Shown: positions 9,383-18,071 of the stretch, one piece after another
How positions within the stretch are numbered: position 1 is the stretch's first letter
Layout of the letters: every line of letters starts with the position of its first letter
Assembly: GCA_021802485.1 (NCBI GenBank)
Contig: JAJZXF010000001.1
Location: 1 to 46,871 of the forward strand
From: Actinomycetes bacterium
Lineage (GTDB): Bacteria > Actinomycetota > Acidimicrobiia > Acidimicrobiales > JAJZXF01
Direction: 5' to 3'
Length of the DNA stretch: 46,871 nucleotides
Notes under the pieces: model-generated
Databases searched by the model: none
What the model was told of the DNA's origin: nothing
What the model saw: only the letters and a program-made list of their open reading frames with translations
Translations under genes and position numbers: made by a program

Positions 9383-9627
9383 TCACTTGCAAGAACTCAC
9401 AGAGCGGGGTGCCTCGCAGCGATTCGACAGATCAAGATCAATCCCGCCCACGACTCCGAGCGGGCCGGAAGCGCCTTGGCCAGGCGGGCGAAGTTGCTGG
9501 GTTCGCGGACCATGTCGGTGGGGATGGCCAGGATATCTTCTTCCATGGAACAGCCGTGCTGAGCGGCGCGGACTCGCAGTCGTTCGCGCACCCCATCGTC
9601 CAGATCCATGATGCCGACAGCTGCCAC
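9383..9627 (-). pseudogene. Decayed FitA/VapB-type antitoxin, no toxin partner
   Basis: From a GTG at 9627 one frame reads MAAVGIMDLDDGVRERLRVR followed by AAQHGCSMEEDI. This is the ribbon-helix-helix opening of FitA-type antitoxins (usual form: AAVTIRNLDD..KERLRVRAAEHGRSMEEE). The family C-terminus (GVDLDLP.R) appears only in another frame, as GGIDLDLSNRCEAPR, so there is at least one frameshift near 9460. The VapC-type toxin that should follow at lower coordinates is absent: only the promoter region of the methyltransferase is there. The gene is best read as a dead relic of a toxin-antitoxin pair. I see no recognisable gene in 9628-9883. Confidence 0.65.
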
Positions 9628-9883
9628 AGCCTCCGTCCTTGGCTGTTAAGGTTTGCATTCGAGCAGGCCAGAACGGTTCCATCTTGTTCTGTGGACCAAG
9701 GCCCAACTTGTCGGCTAGTCGAGCGACTGTGTTCGTGGACACCTCGAATGATCGGAACGCTGAGCTGAACGTGTCTTTCGCACGCGAAGGATGCTTTCAT
9801 GAGGGTTCCGCCGTGGCCCGCCAAGCTTGGGACCTTGCAAGTCCACGGTCTGCCAAAGGAGTTCGCTCAGGTAGTCTGGTCCC

Positions 9884-10966
9884 ATGTCCCTGGTAGTGCA
9901 TCTGGCCGTCCTCGTAGGAGCCACCCTGGCAGGCGTACTGATCTTGGAACTCATTGCGATAGCACTACGGCGAGCAATGCCCCAGACGGGCGCAACCCTT
10001 GAACGCTCTCTCATAACGAGGGTAAGAGGTCCCGCGAGGGTGATTATAGGTGTCACTGCTTTCGGAATTGCGCTCGCACACCTCGATCTCGGAACGAGGG
10101 TGGGCCACGACGTCTCGCACGCTGTGGTGATAGCGATGACGTTTGCGATCGCCTGGCTGCTGATAAGGCTAACTTACGTCCTCGAAGACGTGCTCCTCGA
10201 CCGCTACAGGCTCGACGTGGACGACAACCTGCGATCACGCAGGATTCATACTCAAGTCCAGGTCCTACGCCGAGTCACGGTAGCTGCGGTGATCGTAGTT
10301 GCCTTTTCTGTGGTGCTCCTCAGCTTCTCCCCAGTCCGGGCTGCGGGAGCTGGCCTTCTCGCCTCAGCAGGACTTATCGGAATCTTCGCCGGCTTCGCTG
10401 CAAAGCCTGTGACCACGAACCTGATTGCGGGCATCCAGATCGCAATCACGCAGCCCGTTCGGGTGGACGATGTCGTCGTGATCGATGGGCATTGGGGACG
10501 TGTCGAGGAGATCAGCCTCACCTACGTGATCGTGCGCATATGGGACCAGCGTCACCTGGTGCTTCCCATCTCCTACCTAGTCACAACGCCGTTCGAGAAC
10601 TGGACCCGTGACAGCGCGGCCCTCCTGGGCTGGGTACACCTGGAAGTCGACTACAGCGCCCCGGTCGCAGCTATCCGCGACCGTTTGCACGAGGTGCTCC
10701 GCAGCTCACCGGAGTGGGACGGAGTGACCTGGAATCTCCAGGTCACAGGAGTTGCCCCTTCCACGCTGCAACTTCGAGCACTCATGAGCGCCCGTGACAG
10801 CTCTTCGAGTTGGAACCTCCAATGCAAAGTTCGCGAGGAGCTCATATCATTCCTCCAGGCTGAACACCCGTACGCGCTACCACGCATCAGGGCCGATTTC
10901 GATCCGCCTCACGAGGCGCCGCCTCATGAGACCGAGACGAACTCAACGCAGCAGACCCCGCAATAG
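9884..10966 (+). CDS. MscS-family mechanosensitive channel
   Basis: A 360-residue inner-membrane protein. Transmembrane helices lie at about 4-25, 55-70, 85-105 and 130-155. They are followed by the MscS pore helix and signature (GLIGIFAGFAAKPVTTNLIA, then the beta-domain start PVRVDDVVVIDGHWGRVEEI). The C-terminal cytoplasmic domain follows, ending around residue 350. The family opens under membrane tension and releases solutes on hypo-osmotic shock. The length is typical of small-to-medium MscS proteins. Its 3' end overlaps the convergent MMPL gene by 80 bp, so both tails are coding in opposite senses there. No operon partner is visible. Confidence 0.9.
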   Translation: MSLVVHLAVLVGATLAGVLILELIAIALRRAMPQTGATLERSLITRVRGPARVIIGVTAFGIALAHLDLGTRVGHDVSHAVVIAMTFAIAWLLIRLTYVLEDVLLDRYRLDVDDNLRSRRIHTQVQVLRRVTVAAVIVVAFSVVLLSFSPVRAAGAGLLASAGLIGIFAGFAAKPVTTNLIAGIQIAITQPVRVDDVVVIDGHWGRVEEISLTYVIVRIWDQRHLVLPISYLVTTPFENWTRDSAALLGWVHLEVDYSAPVAAIRDRLHEVLRSSPEWDGVTWNLQVTGVAPSTLQLRALMSARDSSSSWNLQCKVREELISFLQAEHPYALPRIRADFDPPHEAPPHETETNSTQQTPQ

Positions 10967-13277
10967 CAGAACCCAGCGAATCAGACCCGAGCGTTCCCTG
11001 ATCCACCCCGGGCTGGCTGCTTGCACGGTCGAGTTCGCTATGAATGTGATGCAGGTGGGAAGGCCACCAGTTCCAGCGACCCAGCAAGACCACGGTAGAG
11101 GGTACGAGCAGGGAGCGGACTAAGAACGTGTCGAGCAGCACGCCGGTCGCAAGTCCGATGCCGATCTCACGAATAGAGCCCGTCGTGGCGACCGTCAGCA
11201 CTAGGAACGTCCCCGCAAGAACCAACCCGGCGGACGTCACTGTGGACCCTGTGGAGCCGATGGCTCGCCGGACGGCCACTGCAAGTGGAGCGCTGTGCGC
11301 CTCCTCCCGTATGCGGCTCATTACGAGGATGTTGTAGTCCTCGCCGAGCGCCATGAGGAATATGAACATGAAAAAGGGCAGTATGAAGTTGATGCCGCTG
11401 CTGCCACCAATGATCACGAATGCCAGCACCGCCAGGCCAAGCGCAGCAAGGTAGGAGAGCCCCACGCTCACGACAAGGTAAAGCGGAGCAATGAGGCTGC
11501 GCAGAAGCAGGATCAAGAGCATAAAGATCACAAGCAAGACCACCGGGATGATGTGGAGAAGATCCGACCCGGAGATGGTGCTCACGTCGTACAGGCTCGA
11601 GGCCTCACCAGCTACTCCGCTCGCGCTCGCTCCAAGCGCGGCGCCCACACGAGACACGACAGAGCGAACTAAGGGTATCGCTCTCATCGCCTTGTTCGAC
11701 GTGGGAGCGCCTGCTGTGAGCGACGTGTAGAACTGCAGCGTCCTGCCGTCAGGAGATATGAACGCTCCAGTCGCCCGGTAGGCCTGGTAGGCCGCTCGTG
11801 GAACCTTCGATCCCGGTGGTTCCAGGGCTGAAAGGCGCGCCGCAGTCCCCAGCTGGTGGTGAAGCGATACCAGCAGGCCGGACGGCACCGGCCTGCCATT
11901 CGGGTCGAGTGGCCCCACCACTGCTCCGAACACCCGCGAAGATGACAGGCTCCGCGTTGCCGTCGCCAATATCTGGGGATCCTTCCAGACGGAGGTCTTG
12001 AACCGGAACAACACGTTCGTCGGATTGATGTCCGCTGCTGCAAAGTGCTTGGCAAGCACCGTGGCGCCAATCGCGGAGTTGGTCCCCGACGGAGCACTCG
12101 TGGCGCTGTTGAAGCCCGAGGGGGCGTAGGAAAGGTTCGCGAGAGCGAGACCAGCAAAAAGAGCAGTCCCTGCCGCAAGCGTAACAACTGGCCGCCCGAC
12201 AGCACGTCCCGCAATCTGTCCCCAGATGCCTTCCCGATGGGAGCCCGCAGCAGGGATCTTCGGCCAGAAGACCGACTTGCCAAAGATCGCAAGCAGCGCA
12301 GGAAGGAGCGTCAGGTCAACGACGAGCACAATCGCTATCGCAATCGCGAGCCCCGGGCCAAGACCGCGATAGAGACCGAAAGAAGCAAGCAAGAGCGTCA
12401 GGAAGGCCAGGATCACAGTGGATCCCGAGAAGACGATGGACTCGCCAACCTTCGTAAGCGAACGCGTTACTGCTAGGCGCGGTTCTAGGCCCCGGCCAAT
12501 CTCCTCGCGGATCCTAAATATAAGGAAGAGCCCATAGTCGGTGCCCGCTCCGAGCATCAAGACGATCAACATGAACTGCGTAAAGCTGGAGACCTCGACG
12601 CCGGCCTTGGCTGCCTCCGCAATTACCGGGCCAGCGATCACGAGAGCCAGGGCCGCAGGAAACAATGTGATGAACGGCGCCAAGAGCCCGCGGAACACGA
12701 CCAGCAGGAGAGCGATGATGAACAAGATTGAGAGCAGTTCGGTCAGTTTCTGCTGCTTGGATGTCGTAGCACTCGTGTCCACCGCTATCGGGAGCTGGCC
12801 AGTGAAGTAGGCCTCAAGTGATCGTGGAAATGCAGAGCGGGATATCACCGAGTCGACCTCATGGACCACCTGGCGAGCCTGGGTCGCGTCCATCGCACCC
12901 ACGGATGTCTCTACCAGGGACTTGCGTGCCTCTCCGTCAGCGGAGATCCCTTGATCATGCACAGCGCTTACGAAACGCAGGTGGGCTACCGACTCATCCA
13001 TCCTCGATATCGCTGCTTCATCCGCGGGGGTGAGCGGGCGGCCATTATTCGTCGCTGCGATGATGATCCCCGTGCCCTTGCCAACCCGCTGGAACGACTT
13101 GGCAAGCACCGCTGCTCTCACGCTGGGAGCAGACGCTGGGAGGAAGGAGGAGTTCTTGCTCTGCGTAACGCTGCCCAGCGAGGGCAGGAAATGAACGCAC
13201 AAGACTGAGGTGACGATCCAGAACGCTACTATCGCGTAGCGGAATCGAACCGAAAAGCGGCCCAGCGCAGCGAACAC
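10887..13277 (-). CDS. MMPL-family RND transporter
   Basis: A protein of 796 residues with the two-fold MMPL layout. There is an N-terminal helix (YAIVAFWIVTSVLCVHFLP), an extracytoplasmic loop, five helices, then a second helix-loop-helix set with the same order. Recognisable stretches are GAGTDYGLFLIFRIREEI in the first half and ALGEDYNILVMSRIREEA in the second. The Asp-Tyr pair marks the proton-relay region of the family. Such proteins export lipids or drugs using the proton gradient. The start is GTG at 13277 with GAAGGAG 5 nt upstream. The substrate is unknown. A 290-bp gap separates it from the arfB-like gene upstream on the same strand. Confidence 0.9.
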   Translation of the reverse strand: MFAALGRFSVRFRYAIVAFWIVTSVLCVHFLPSLGSVTQSKNSSFLPASAPSVRAAVLAKSFQRVGKGTGIIIAATNNGRPLTPADEAAISRMDESVAHLRFVSAVHDQGISADGEARKSLVETSVGAMDATQARQVVHEVDSVISRSAFPRSLEAYFTGQLPIAVDTSATTSKQQKLTELLSILFIIALLLVVFRGLLAPFITLFPAALALVIAGPVIAEAAKAGVEVSSFTQFMLIVLMLGAGTDYGLFLIFRIREEIGRGLEPRLAVTRSLTKVGESIVFSGSTVILAFLTLLLASFGLYRGLGPGLAIAIAIVLVVDLTLLPALLAIFGKSVFWPKIPAAGSHREGIWGQIAGRAVGRPVVTLAAGTALFAGLALANLSYAPSGFNSATSAPSGTNSAIGATVLAKHFAAADINPTNVLFRFKTSVWKDPQILATATRSLSSSRVFGAVVGPLDPNGRPVPSGLLVSLHHQLGTAARLSALEPPGSKVPRAAYQAYRATGAFISPDGRTLQFYTSLTAGAPTSNKAMRAIPLVRSVVSRVGAALGASASGVAGEASSLYDVSTISGSDLLHIIPVVLLVIFMLLILLLRSLIAPLYLVVSVGLSYLAALGLAVLAFVIIGGSSGINFILPFFMFIFLMALGEDYNILVMSRIREEAHSAPLAVAVRRAIGSTGSTVTSAGLVLAGTFLVLTVATTGSIREIGIGLATGVLLDTFLVRSLLVPSTVVLLGRWNWWPSHLHHIHSELDRASSQPGVDQGTLGSDSLGSAIAGSAALSSSRSHEAAPREADRNRP

Positions 13278-13567
13278 AGATGCTCCTTCTCACTTGTTGG
13301 CGAAATATTGACGAACTCGCAATTCACAGATCGCAAGCTATGGACCGTTCGCGCCTAGCGACCAGGACCACTGGACAGGACAGCACACCTGTATACACCT
13401 TGCCCGCAAAGAGATACTAAAGCGCCAACAAGCCTTGTCCGTCCTCGTGACGAGCCACGGAGGCCAACGCGCCCCCGCACAACCGTATCCTCGCCCAAAG
13501 CTACGAAGCCAGACGCCGCAGGACGCACTCGCGAACCCCACCCAGCTCGACGGAGCGGCCAGCGCTG

Positions 13568-14035
13568 TCACTCGTCGTTGGTCACGGAACCGCTTGCTCT
13601 GTCCCGCTTGCGCTTCGAGCGACGATGCTTCTCGTCCAGACGCCGCTGGCGTGAGGCCGCTGTCGGCTTCGTCGCCCGCCTCGGAGTCTTTGTTTTCAGC
13701 CCACCGGCCAGGCGCTCCGACAGCCGTTCCAGGGCAATCTGGCGATTTCTAACCTGCGATCTTTCCTCGGAAGCCACCACGGTAATGCTCTCCCCAAACT
13801 GCTCGAGCAGACGTGATCGCTGCCAGGGACCAAGTGACGGCGAGCGGGCTATGTTGAAACGCGCCTCGACGCGAGTACTGGAACGATTGGCATGCTGGCC
13901 GCCCGGACCTCCCGTAGTCGAAAACCTCCACTCGATCTCCGACAAGCTGATCGTGAGGCCTCGAGAGACGCGCAAATCTCCACCGAGGATGGACGATCGT
14001 ACCGGTCGGTTTGGGACAGCTGGCACCGGGGCCAT
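13568..14035 (-). CDS. arfB: Peptidyl-tRNA hydrolase ArfB-like (RF-1 domain)
   Basis: A short RF-1-type protein. The catalytic GGQ motif sits in STTGGPGGQHANRSSTRVEARF, preceded by ISLSEIEWRFS as in ArfB/YaeJ/ICT1. The C-terminus is a long basic tail (RRSKRKRDRASG), which in ArfB enters the empty mRNA channel of a stalled ribosome. It releases peptides from ribosomes stuck without a stop codon. The start is uncertain: the ORF could begin at a GTG at 14062, but the only purine stretch there abuts the start codon. ATG 14035 is preferred. It lies 4 bp after the EamA transporter stop on the same strand, so translation may be coupled. Confidence 0.85.
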   Translation of the reverse strand: MAPVPAVPNRPVRSSILGGDLRVSRGLTISLSEIEWRFSTTGGPGGQHANRSSTRVEARFNIARSPSLGPWQRSRLLEQFGESITVVASEERSQVRNRQIALERLSERLAGGLKTKTPRRATKPTAASRQRRLDEKHRRSKRKRDRASGSVTNDE

Positions 14036-14039
14036 CCCT

Positions 14040-14933
14040 TCAACCAGCTGACTCCCCGGCACCCTCCGCCGGAGACACCAAGTCAGGCGAACGCATAACT
14101 AGAAAGAACACGCCGATTGCCATGCCCGCTAGCCCACAGGCTTCCCATATCGGGGCCAGACCGTTCACGTAGACCCTCTGGCCAAGAAACAACCAGCCCA
14201 TCGCGGTCGCGATTACAGGCTGTACGACGGTGAGCGTAGGCAGCGAGAGACGCAACGGCCCAGCGTTGAAAGCACTCTGGGTAAGCATTATCGCCGCGAT
14301 GCCCGTAGCAACAAGCGCATACGGCGGCCATGACGCGACAACATGCACGACCCCGCGGACTAGAAGGTGCCCTGTCAGAGCCGTCAACGCGGCTGTGTAC
14401 GCAAAGGCGATCGCTGCCCCAATCGCGAGCAGGACTGCAGCTTGTGGTCGAGTTAAAGCACGTGCCGCTATTACAGTCGCTACCACTGTCACGATCACGG
14501 CCGCGGCCAGCGCAATGGAACTGGATGCAGAGGGGAGCTCGCCATGAAGGGTCGGCCGGGCAAAGGTGAGGAACAAGGCCACGCCAAGTCCAACGAGTCC
14601 CGCCATTGCAAGCTCGTGGAACGTGATACGACGATGGTCGAGAAATGCCCCGACCCACAGAGCAACCAGCAATCCGGTCACAAGGAGTGCCTCGACGAGC
14701 GCGACAGCACCCATTCTCAACGCCAGGAACTGGAGTGCGAAACCGGACGCATCAAGCACGTTTCCAATCTGCCACCTTGGCTCGCGAAACAGCTTGATCA
14801 GCAGACCGGGACGCATCGAAAGCTCTTCGGGCTGGCGAACAGCGGCATGGTGCTGCAAGGCGGTAGCAACCCCATAGCACGCTGCCGAACCAAGCGAGAG
14901 CGCTATCGAAACCACCAGGGAAGATGCCACCAC
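14040..14933 (-). CDS. EamA/DMT-family transporter
   Basis: A protein of 297 residues with about nine or ten hydrophobic helices and short loops, matching the ten-helix drug/metabolite transporter fold made of two EamA repeats. Typical stretches are ACYGVATALQHHAA at the start and VQPVIATAMGWLFLGQRV in the second repeat. A similar actinobacterial group is annotated only as DMT family. The substrate is unknown. The start is GTG 14933, directly after the stop of a small upstream ORF; it has no good ribosome binding site of its own, which suggests coupled translation. Confidence 0.85.
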   Translation of the reverse strand: MVASSLVVSIALSLGSAACYGVATALQHHAAVRQPEELSMRPGLLIKLFREPRWQIGNVLDASGFALQFLALRMGAVALVEALLVTGLLVALWVGAFLDHRRITFHELAMAGLVGLGVALFLTFARPTLHGELPSASSSIALAAAVIVTVVATVIAARALTRPQAAVLLAIGAAIAFAYTAALTALTGHLLVRGVVHVVASWPPYALVATGIAAIMLTQSAFNAGPLRLSLPTLTVVQPVIATAMGWLFLGQRVYVNGLAPIWEACGLAGMAIGVFFLVMRSPDLVSPAEGAGESAG

Positions 14934-14934
14934 G

Positions 14935-15171
14935 CTACGCTCGCACGAGCAGCTGCACAGTGTCCATCTCTGCGGCTATCCCACTGCGGATCTGCGAAGG
15001 TCTGGCTGGTCGGCAGCCCTCGATCTCCAGCACGCCCGGAGTTTCTCTCACCTCCGATATCACCTTACGCACAATGCACATGAAGGCACGGCATCGTGGA
15101 CACAAGCCCGGATGATCCCGAAAAGCCGGCCCTCTACACCAACGAGTACCTGGCGTGTGTACTTCGGGCAC
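14935..15171 (-). CDS. Possible small zinc-finger (ZAS-like) protein
   Basis: The 78-residue ORF contains DHPGLCPRCRAF, an exact H-x3-C-x2-C arrangement like that of zinc-binding anti-sigma factors, followed by a helix (IVRKVISEVRE). The stop is one base before the GTG of the EamA gene, which fits a real upstream cistron. Against it: the first 20 residues do not look like the usual start of such proteins, no sigma factor gene is nearby, and the start codon is a guess. It could be a fragment. Confidence 0.35.
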   Translation of the reverse strand: MPEVHTPGTRWCRGPAFRDHPGLCPRCRAFMCIVRKVISEVRETPGVLEIEGCRPARPSQIRSGIAAEMDTVQLLVRA

Positions 15172-15284
15172 GAGATGAGGTGGAAGCCGAAGAGCAATTC
15201 GGATCGGTCATCGCCGCGCCGAGGGCGCTCGTGCCTCCGGTGACCCCCACCCAAGCCCCCAGACGTTCACAGGTTCGTGGTTTG

Positions 15285-16037
15285 CTCATGCAGAGTCCGA
15301 TGACGCCCGAAGCAGTACAAGAGTTCGCTGCCATGCGTCAGTGACAGATGACTGGTGGTATGAATCCCGACGGTCACAGCGAAATCCGGCGCTTCCATGA
15401 CCCGCCTAGGAATAGCGCACGATGTTGGTTGAGACTCGAGCGTTCGACACCGCTGAGCGAAGCGACTCCACGTCCTCCACCGGGATGCTCTCGTCGAGGT
15501 CTCCATAGAGCCCCAACCACGGCGCCTGCAGGTCCCGGGGCATCGCCACCAGCGGTGGCATCCCAAAGCGACCCTCAGCAACCCCACCTCCGCAAGAGCT
15601 GACCGCCGCTCCAAGCGGATACCGTGTGCCAGCAAGGAAAGCAACCGTCCCACCCATGCGGAACCCGACAAGACCGACACGGGAGTGCGCAAACCGATCC
15701 CGGACAGGTGCCCAAGGGTTGCATCGAGATCGCTGACCAGTCCGTCTTCAGTCAGGGCCTGCATGTGTGGCATGACCTTGCTGAAGTCCCCGTAGTCGAC
15801 GTCCGGATCGCCGCTGCGATGGAACAGATGACCGGCTACTGCGCGATATCCGACATCGGCAAACCGCCTCGTCACGTCCTCGATGTGGCCGTTAGCCCCG
15901 AATGCCTCCTGGATCACCGCCACAGCAGCCGAGGCAGGCCCATCCGGCTCTGCTTCGTGAAGGGCCATCTCCCCGTCGACGGTATCCAATCTCAACGTCG
16001 TTGCAACCACATCCTGCTTCATGCCCTCGCTCGTCAT
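15285..16037 (-). pseudogene. Broken dienelactone hydrolase
   Basis: The family sequence is recognisable end to end but spread over frames. It begins MALHEAEPDGPASAAVAVIQ in the first frame and runs to LGHLSGIGLRTPVSVLSG. It then shifts near 15660 to a second frame: FRMGGTVAFLAGTRYPLGAA, GLYGDLDESIPVEDVE. That frame hits a TAG after NIVRYS, and the expected end (AGHGSAGFRCDRRDSYH, DAWQRTL) follows the stop. Dienelactone hydrolases use a Cys in G-F/Y-C-x-G-G; here the position reads GFRMGG, so the nucleophile is lost too. Frameshift, stop and missing Cys together make a dead gene. Confidence 0.8.
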
Positions 16038-16044
16038 AGCTCCC

Positions 16045-16421
16045 GCTCGATCAGAGTACGACCTCCTGGTTGTAGATGAGTGGGACGTGCTGGACACCGG
16101 CGAGTTGGACCCCGCCGTTGGGCTGGTCGGTGACAACTGGTCGCCCATGGGCAACACCTCCACGCCAGACGGATCGGCCAACCCTGACGGCCAAGTAGCT
16201 GTCATGAACTATCGATGCGCGCTCCTGGTGGCTGGTTCCTCCGACTGAGTGCAGCTGGCAGACGATCAGCTCTTTGTCGACCTGGACCTTTGCGAGGCGC
16301 GGCTTCCGTCGGTGAGACGATCGTCGAGATCACCGCCAAGCCTCATCGAGGCTGCGAGAAGTCCACGGCCCGCTACGCAGTGGCCACCATCCGCTTCCTC
16401 AACATCGGTGCCTGCTACTAG
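16045..16421 (+). pseudogene. Broken MOSC-domain protein
   Basis: The MOSC family pattern is visible in pieces. VLDTGELDPAVGLVGDNW and a run to MNYRCALLVAG are in one frame, which ends at a stop near 16248. QLADDQLFVDLDLCEA follows in a second frame and VEITAKPHRGCEKSTARYAV in a third, ending IGACY-stop at 16421. The conserved metal-cofactor Cys (PHRGCEK) is present, but there are two frameshifts, and both the N-terminal 40-50 residues and the C-terminal barrel strand are missing. MOSC proteins carry sulfur or molybdenum-cofactor chemistry. The gene meets the broken dienelactone hydrolase head to head, with no space for a promoter. Confidence 0.75.
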
Positions 16422-16448
16422 CTGAATCCAGGACACCGGACATGGTGA

Positions 16449-16600
16449 TCAAGTCCACGTGATGCAAGAGGCGTCCTTCGCCGAATAGTGCAGCACGAGG
16501 TTCGTGCCGGAATAGGTGATCTCCGCATCAGTGAGCTTCTCACAAAGAGCTATAGTTACGCGGGTGCGCCTGGGTGCGGAGAGTGGGTCGATGCAGATGT
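16449..16600 (-). mobile_element. Probable transposase C-terminal remnant
   Basis: The minus frame reads VTIALCEKLTDAEITYSGTN and then LVLHYSAK before its stop. It resembles the C-terminal end (LT.TET.YPGTNL.L.Y) of IS4-superfamily transposases. Only this tail is left; no catalytic part, inverted repeats or target duplication could be seen. Recognition is from memory of the pattern, so moderate doubt remains. Confidence 0.3.
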
Positions 16601-16699
16601 GGAGCGCACTACCGGTCATCTCGACCACGCGTGTTCCCCAAGAAGCGCGCACGCTTCGCAGCGCAGTTGTCGCGGGCGCGACCCGCTCGCCAATCACAC

Positions 16700-17103
16700 C
16701 CTTGTGCTGGTGGGTCAGTTGAGTTGATTCTCATACATTTCGTTGATCACGTCTGAAGTCGAAAGCCCAGCGCTTTCTGGAGACTTAACCCTGATCACGG
16801 CCGAATGTCAGCGGTGGACCCGGCTGCTATGTCAGGTGTCCTGGAGTCAGTGAGGACGCAACGCCCGTGTACTCGTCGGAGGCGCGATACGGCAGGGCAA
16901 CCGACGAGTACATTGGCTTCCCGGATGCCGCCCGTTGAAGGCCGCGGAGGTTGGGTAAAACGACAGAGTTCGACCCGGCGCTCGGGACTCGATAAGCGAC
17001 TACCACCCGGCGTTATGCCATGGGTTGGCTGGGGAGTTTGGGGGCTTTCTTCGACTCGGCCCGGCATCATGGGAGGCAGGCACCCAGATTGGGCATTGGC
17101 TGC
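16700..17103 (+). other. Stretch without recognisable gene
   Basis: ORFs here on both strands are short, rich in Arg/Ser/Pro and mutually overlapping, with no motif I recognise. It is probably decayed DNA between the transposase remnant and the toxin-antitoxin pair. Confidence 0.4.
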
Positions 17104-17109
17104 TACACT
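17104..17109 (+). promoter_or_regulatory. Possible -10 box of the 17.1-kb TA pair
   Basis: TACACT ends 8 nt before the ATG at 17118, with no Shine-Dalgarno between them. This fits a leaderless transcript, common in actinobacteria. No clear -35 was found. Confidence 0.3.
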
Positions 17110-17117
17110 GTAGCGTG

Positions 17118-17540
17118 ATGAGTTCACCCACCAACGTCCGGTTTCCCGATCCGCTCGACAAGCGTCTCGCCGGCTATGCCCGCCGGGTCGGCGTGAAGAA
17201 GTCAACGGTCGTGGTCGGGGCTCTACGGGAGTGGCTACGCATGGAAGCCCATCCTGGGATCGTCTTCGTCAAGACCGTTACCGGAGAACGCCGCGCGGCA
17301 GTTGCGGTCGGCCCGCAGGTCTGGAGCATCGCCGAAGCCTGGCAACAGCACCCGGCTGGCCAACGCAACCCAGCCGACGTCGCCGCCACCCTTGGGTTGA
17401 CCGAGCGCGATGTACAAACCGCATTGGCTTACTGGGCCGAGTACCGCGACGAGATCGACCAGTTGATCGACCGGCACCACGCAGACCAAGACGACGCGCT
17501 CGCCGCCTGGGAACGCCGCCGAGCGCTGGATGCCGTCTGA
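17118..17540 (+). CDS. Antitoxin (RHH-like N-terminus with DUF433-like C-terminus)
   Basis: A protein of 140 residues. The first 45 (NVRFPDPLDKRLAGYARRVG, then a helix with VVGALREWLRME) look like a ribbon-helix-helix DNA-binding unit. The rest (GIVFVKTVTGERRAAV, VWSIAEAWQQ, ADVAATLGLTERDVQTALAYWAEY) resembles the DUF433-type antitoxin domain, which pairs with DUF5615 toxins. It should bind the toxin and repress the shared promoter. The longer ORF start at 17025 is rejected because the ATG at 17118 fits the family start. The gene overlaps the downstream toxin by 11 bp, a typical antitoxin-first operon. Confidence 0.8.
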   Translation: MSSPTNVRFPDPLDKRLAGYARRVGVKKSTVVVGALREWLRMEAHPGIVFVKTVTGERRAAVAVGPQVWSIAEAWQQHPAGQRNPADVAATLGLTERDVQTALAYWAEYRDEIDQLIDRHHADQDDALAAWERRRALDAV

Positions 17541-17919
17541 GCATCCCCGGATCCGCTACCTCCTCGACGAGCACTACCCAGGCTGGCTCGCGAACGCCCT
17601 GACTTCCGACGGGATTGACACCGTCGCTTTGACCGCCCACCGCCCCCAGCTGCGAGGCCTCGATGACCGGGCGGTTCTCGAAGTGGCAGTCGCGGAAGGG
17701 CGCGTGGTGGTAACCGAGGACGTGAGCACCTTTAGCGCGGCCATCGCCATGATCGGCTCACATGTGGGCGTTATCTTCTGCCATCACCCCCGCTTTCCCC
17801 GTACCAGACCGGGCCTGGAGAGGCTACGTCACGCCTTGGTGCAACTGGCCGAGCAACCTCCTGTCGGTCTCGGCCAACGCCCAATCGAATGGTGGCTTGC
17901 CGTGCCGCCCGACGTCTGA
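17530..17919 (+). CDS. PIN-like toxin, DUF5615 family
   Basis: A protein of 129 residues starting RIRYLLDEHYPGWLANAL: the LLDEH motif supplies the first acidic residues of the PIN-like active site. Then GVDT-like GIDTVAL, LDDRAVLEVAVAEGRVVVTED (second acidic patch) and VGVIFCHHPRF follow, the normal order of DUF5615 proteins. These are predicted ribonucleases paired with DUF433-type antitoxins. Its length is complete and all acidic residues are present, so it is probably active. The start ATG 17530 lies inside the antitoxin end, indicating coupled translation. Confidence 0.8.
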   Translation: MPSEHPRIRYLLDEHYPGWLANALTSDGIDTVALTAHRPQLRGLDDRAVLEVAVAEGRVVVTEDVSTFSAAIAMIGSHVGVIFCHHPRFPRTRPGLERLRHALVQLAEQPPVGLGQRPIEWWLAVPPDV

Positions 17920-17973
17920 ACATCGACCGCCGCGCCGTATCAGAACGATGAAATGATGCGTATGCGCGGCGTT

Positions 17974-18065
17974 CCCGGCCACGAAGCGACTGGAGCGTGT
18001 CGTCTGAAGGCCAAGGATCCTTCGTCGCACCCTGTCGTTCGACAAGAAGCCCCGGCCGGTCCGCG
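17974..18065 (-). repeat. Fragment of an AbiEi-like gene (repeat of 20661-20752)
   Basis: These 92 bases match 20661-20752 in the same orientation with about 9 mismatches by eye. Both read on the minus strand as RPGL(L/F)VERQGATKDPWPS and on to LQSLRGR. The fragment begins where the transposase remnant loses similarity to its family, so a second AbiEi-like gene was probably cut by a rearrangement. Confidence 0.75.
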
Positions 18066-18071
18066 TCGTAG

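Noticed and set aside
9639-9896. 85-codon plus ORF before the mscS-like gene
   Set aside because: No ribosome site, no motif, overlaps the mscS start.
15096-15344. 82-codon plus-strand ORF
   Set aside because: Its 3' part lies over the readable tail of the dienelactone hydrolase relic on the other strand, its start covers the zinc-motif ORF, and it has no ribosome site or family match.
15267-16205. 312-residue minus ORF taken as one intact gene
   Set aside because: Its last 100 residues and first 55 do not match the dienelactone family; the correct continuation is in another frame, so it is treated as a pseudogene.
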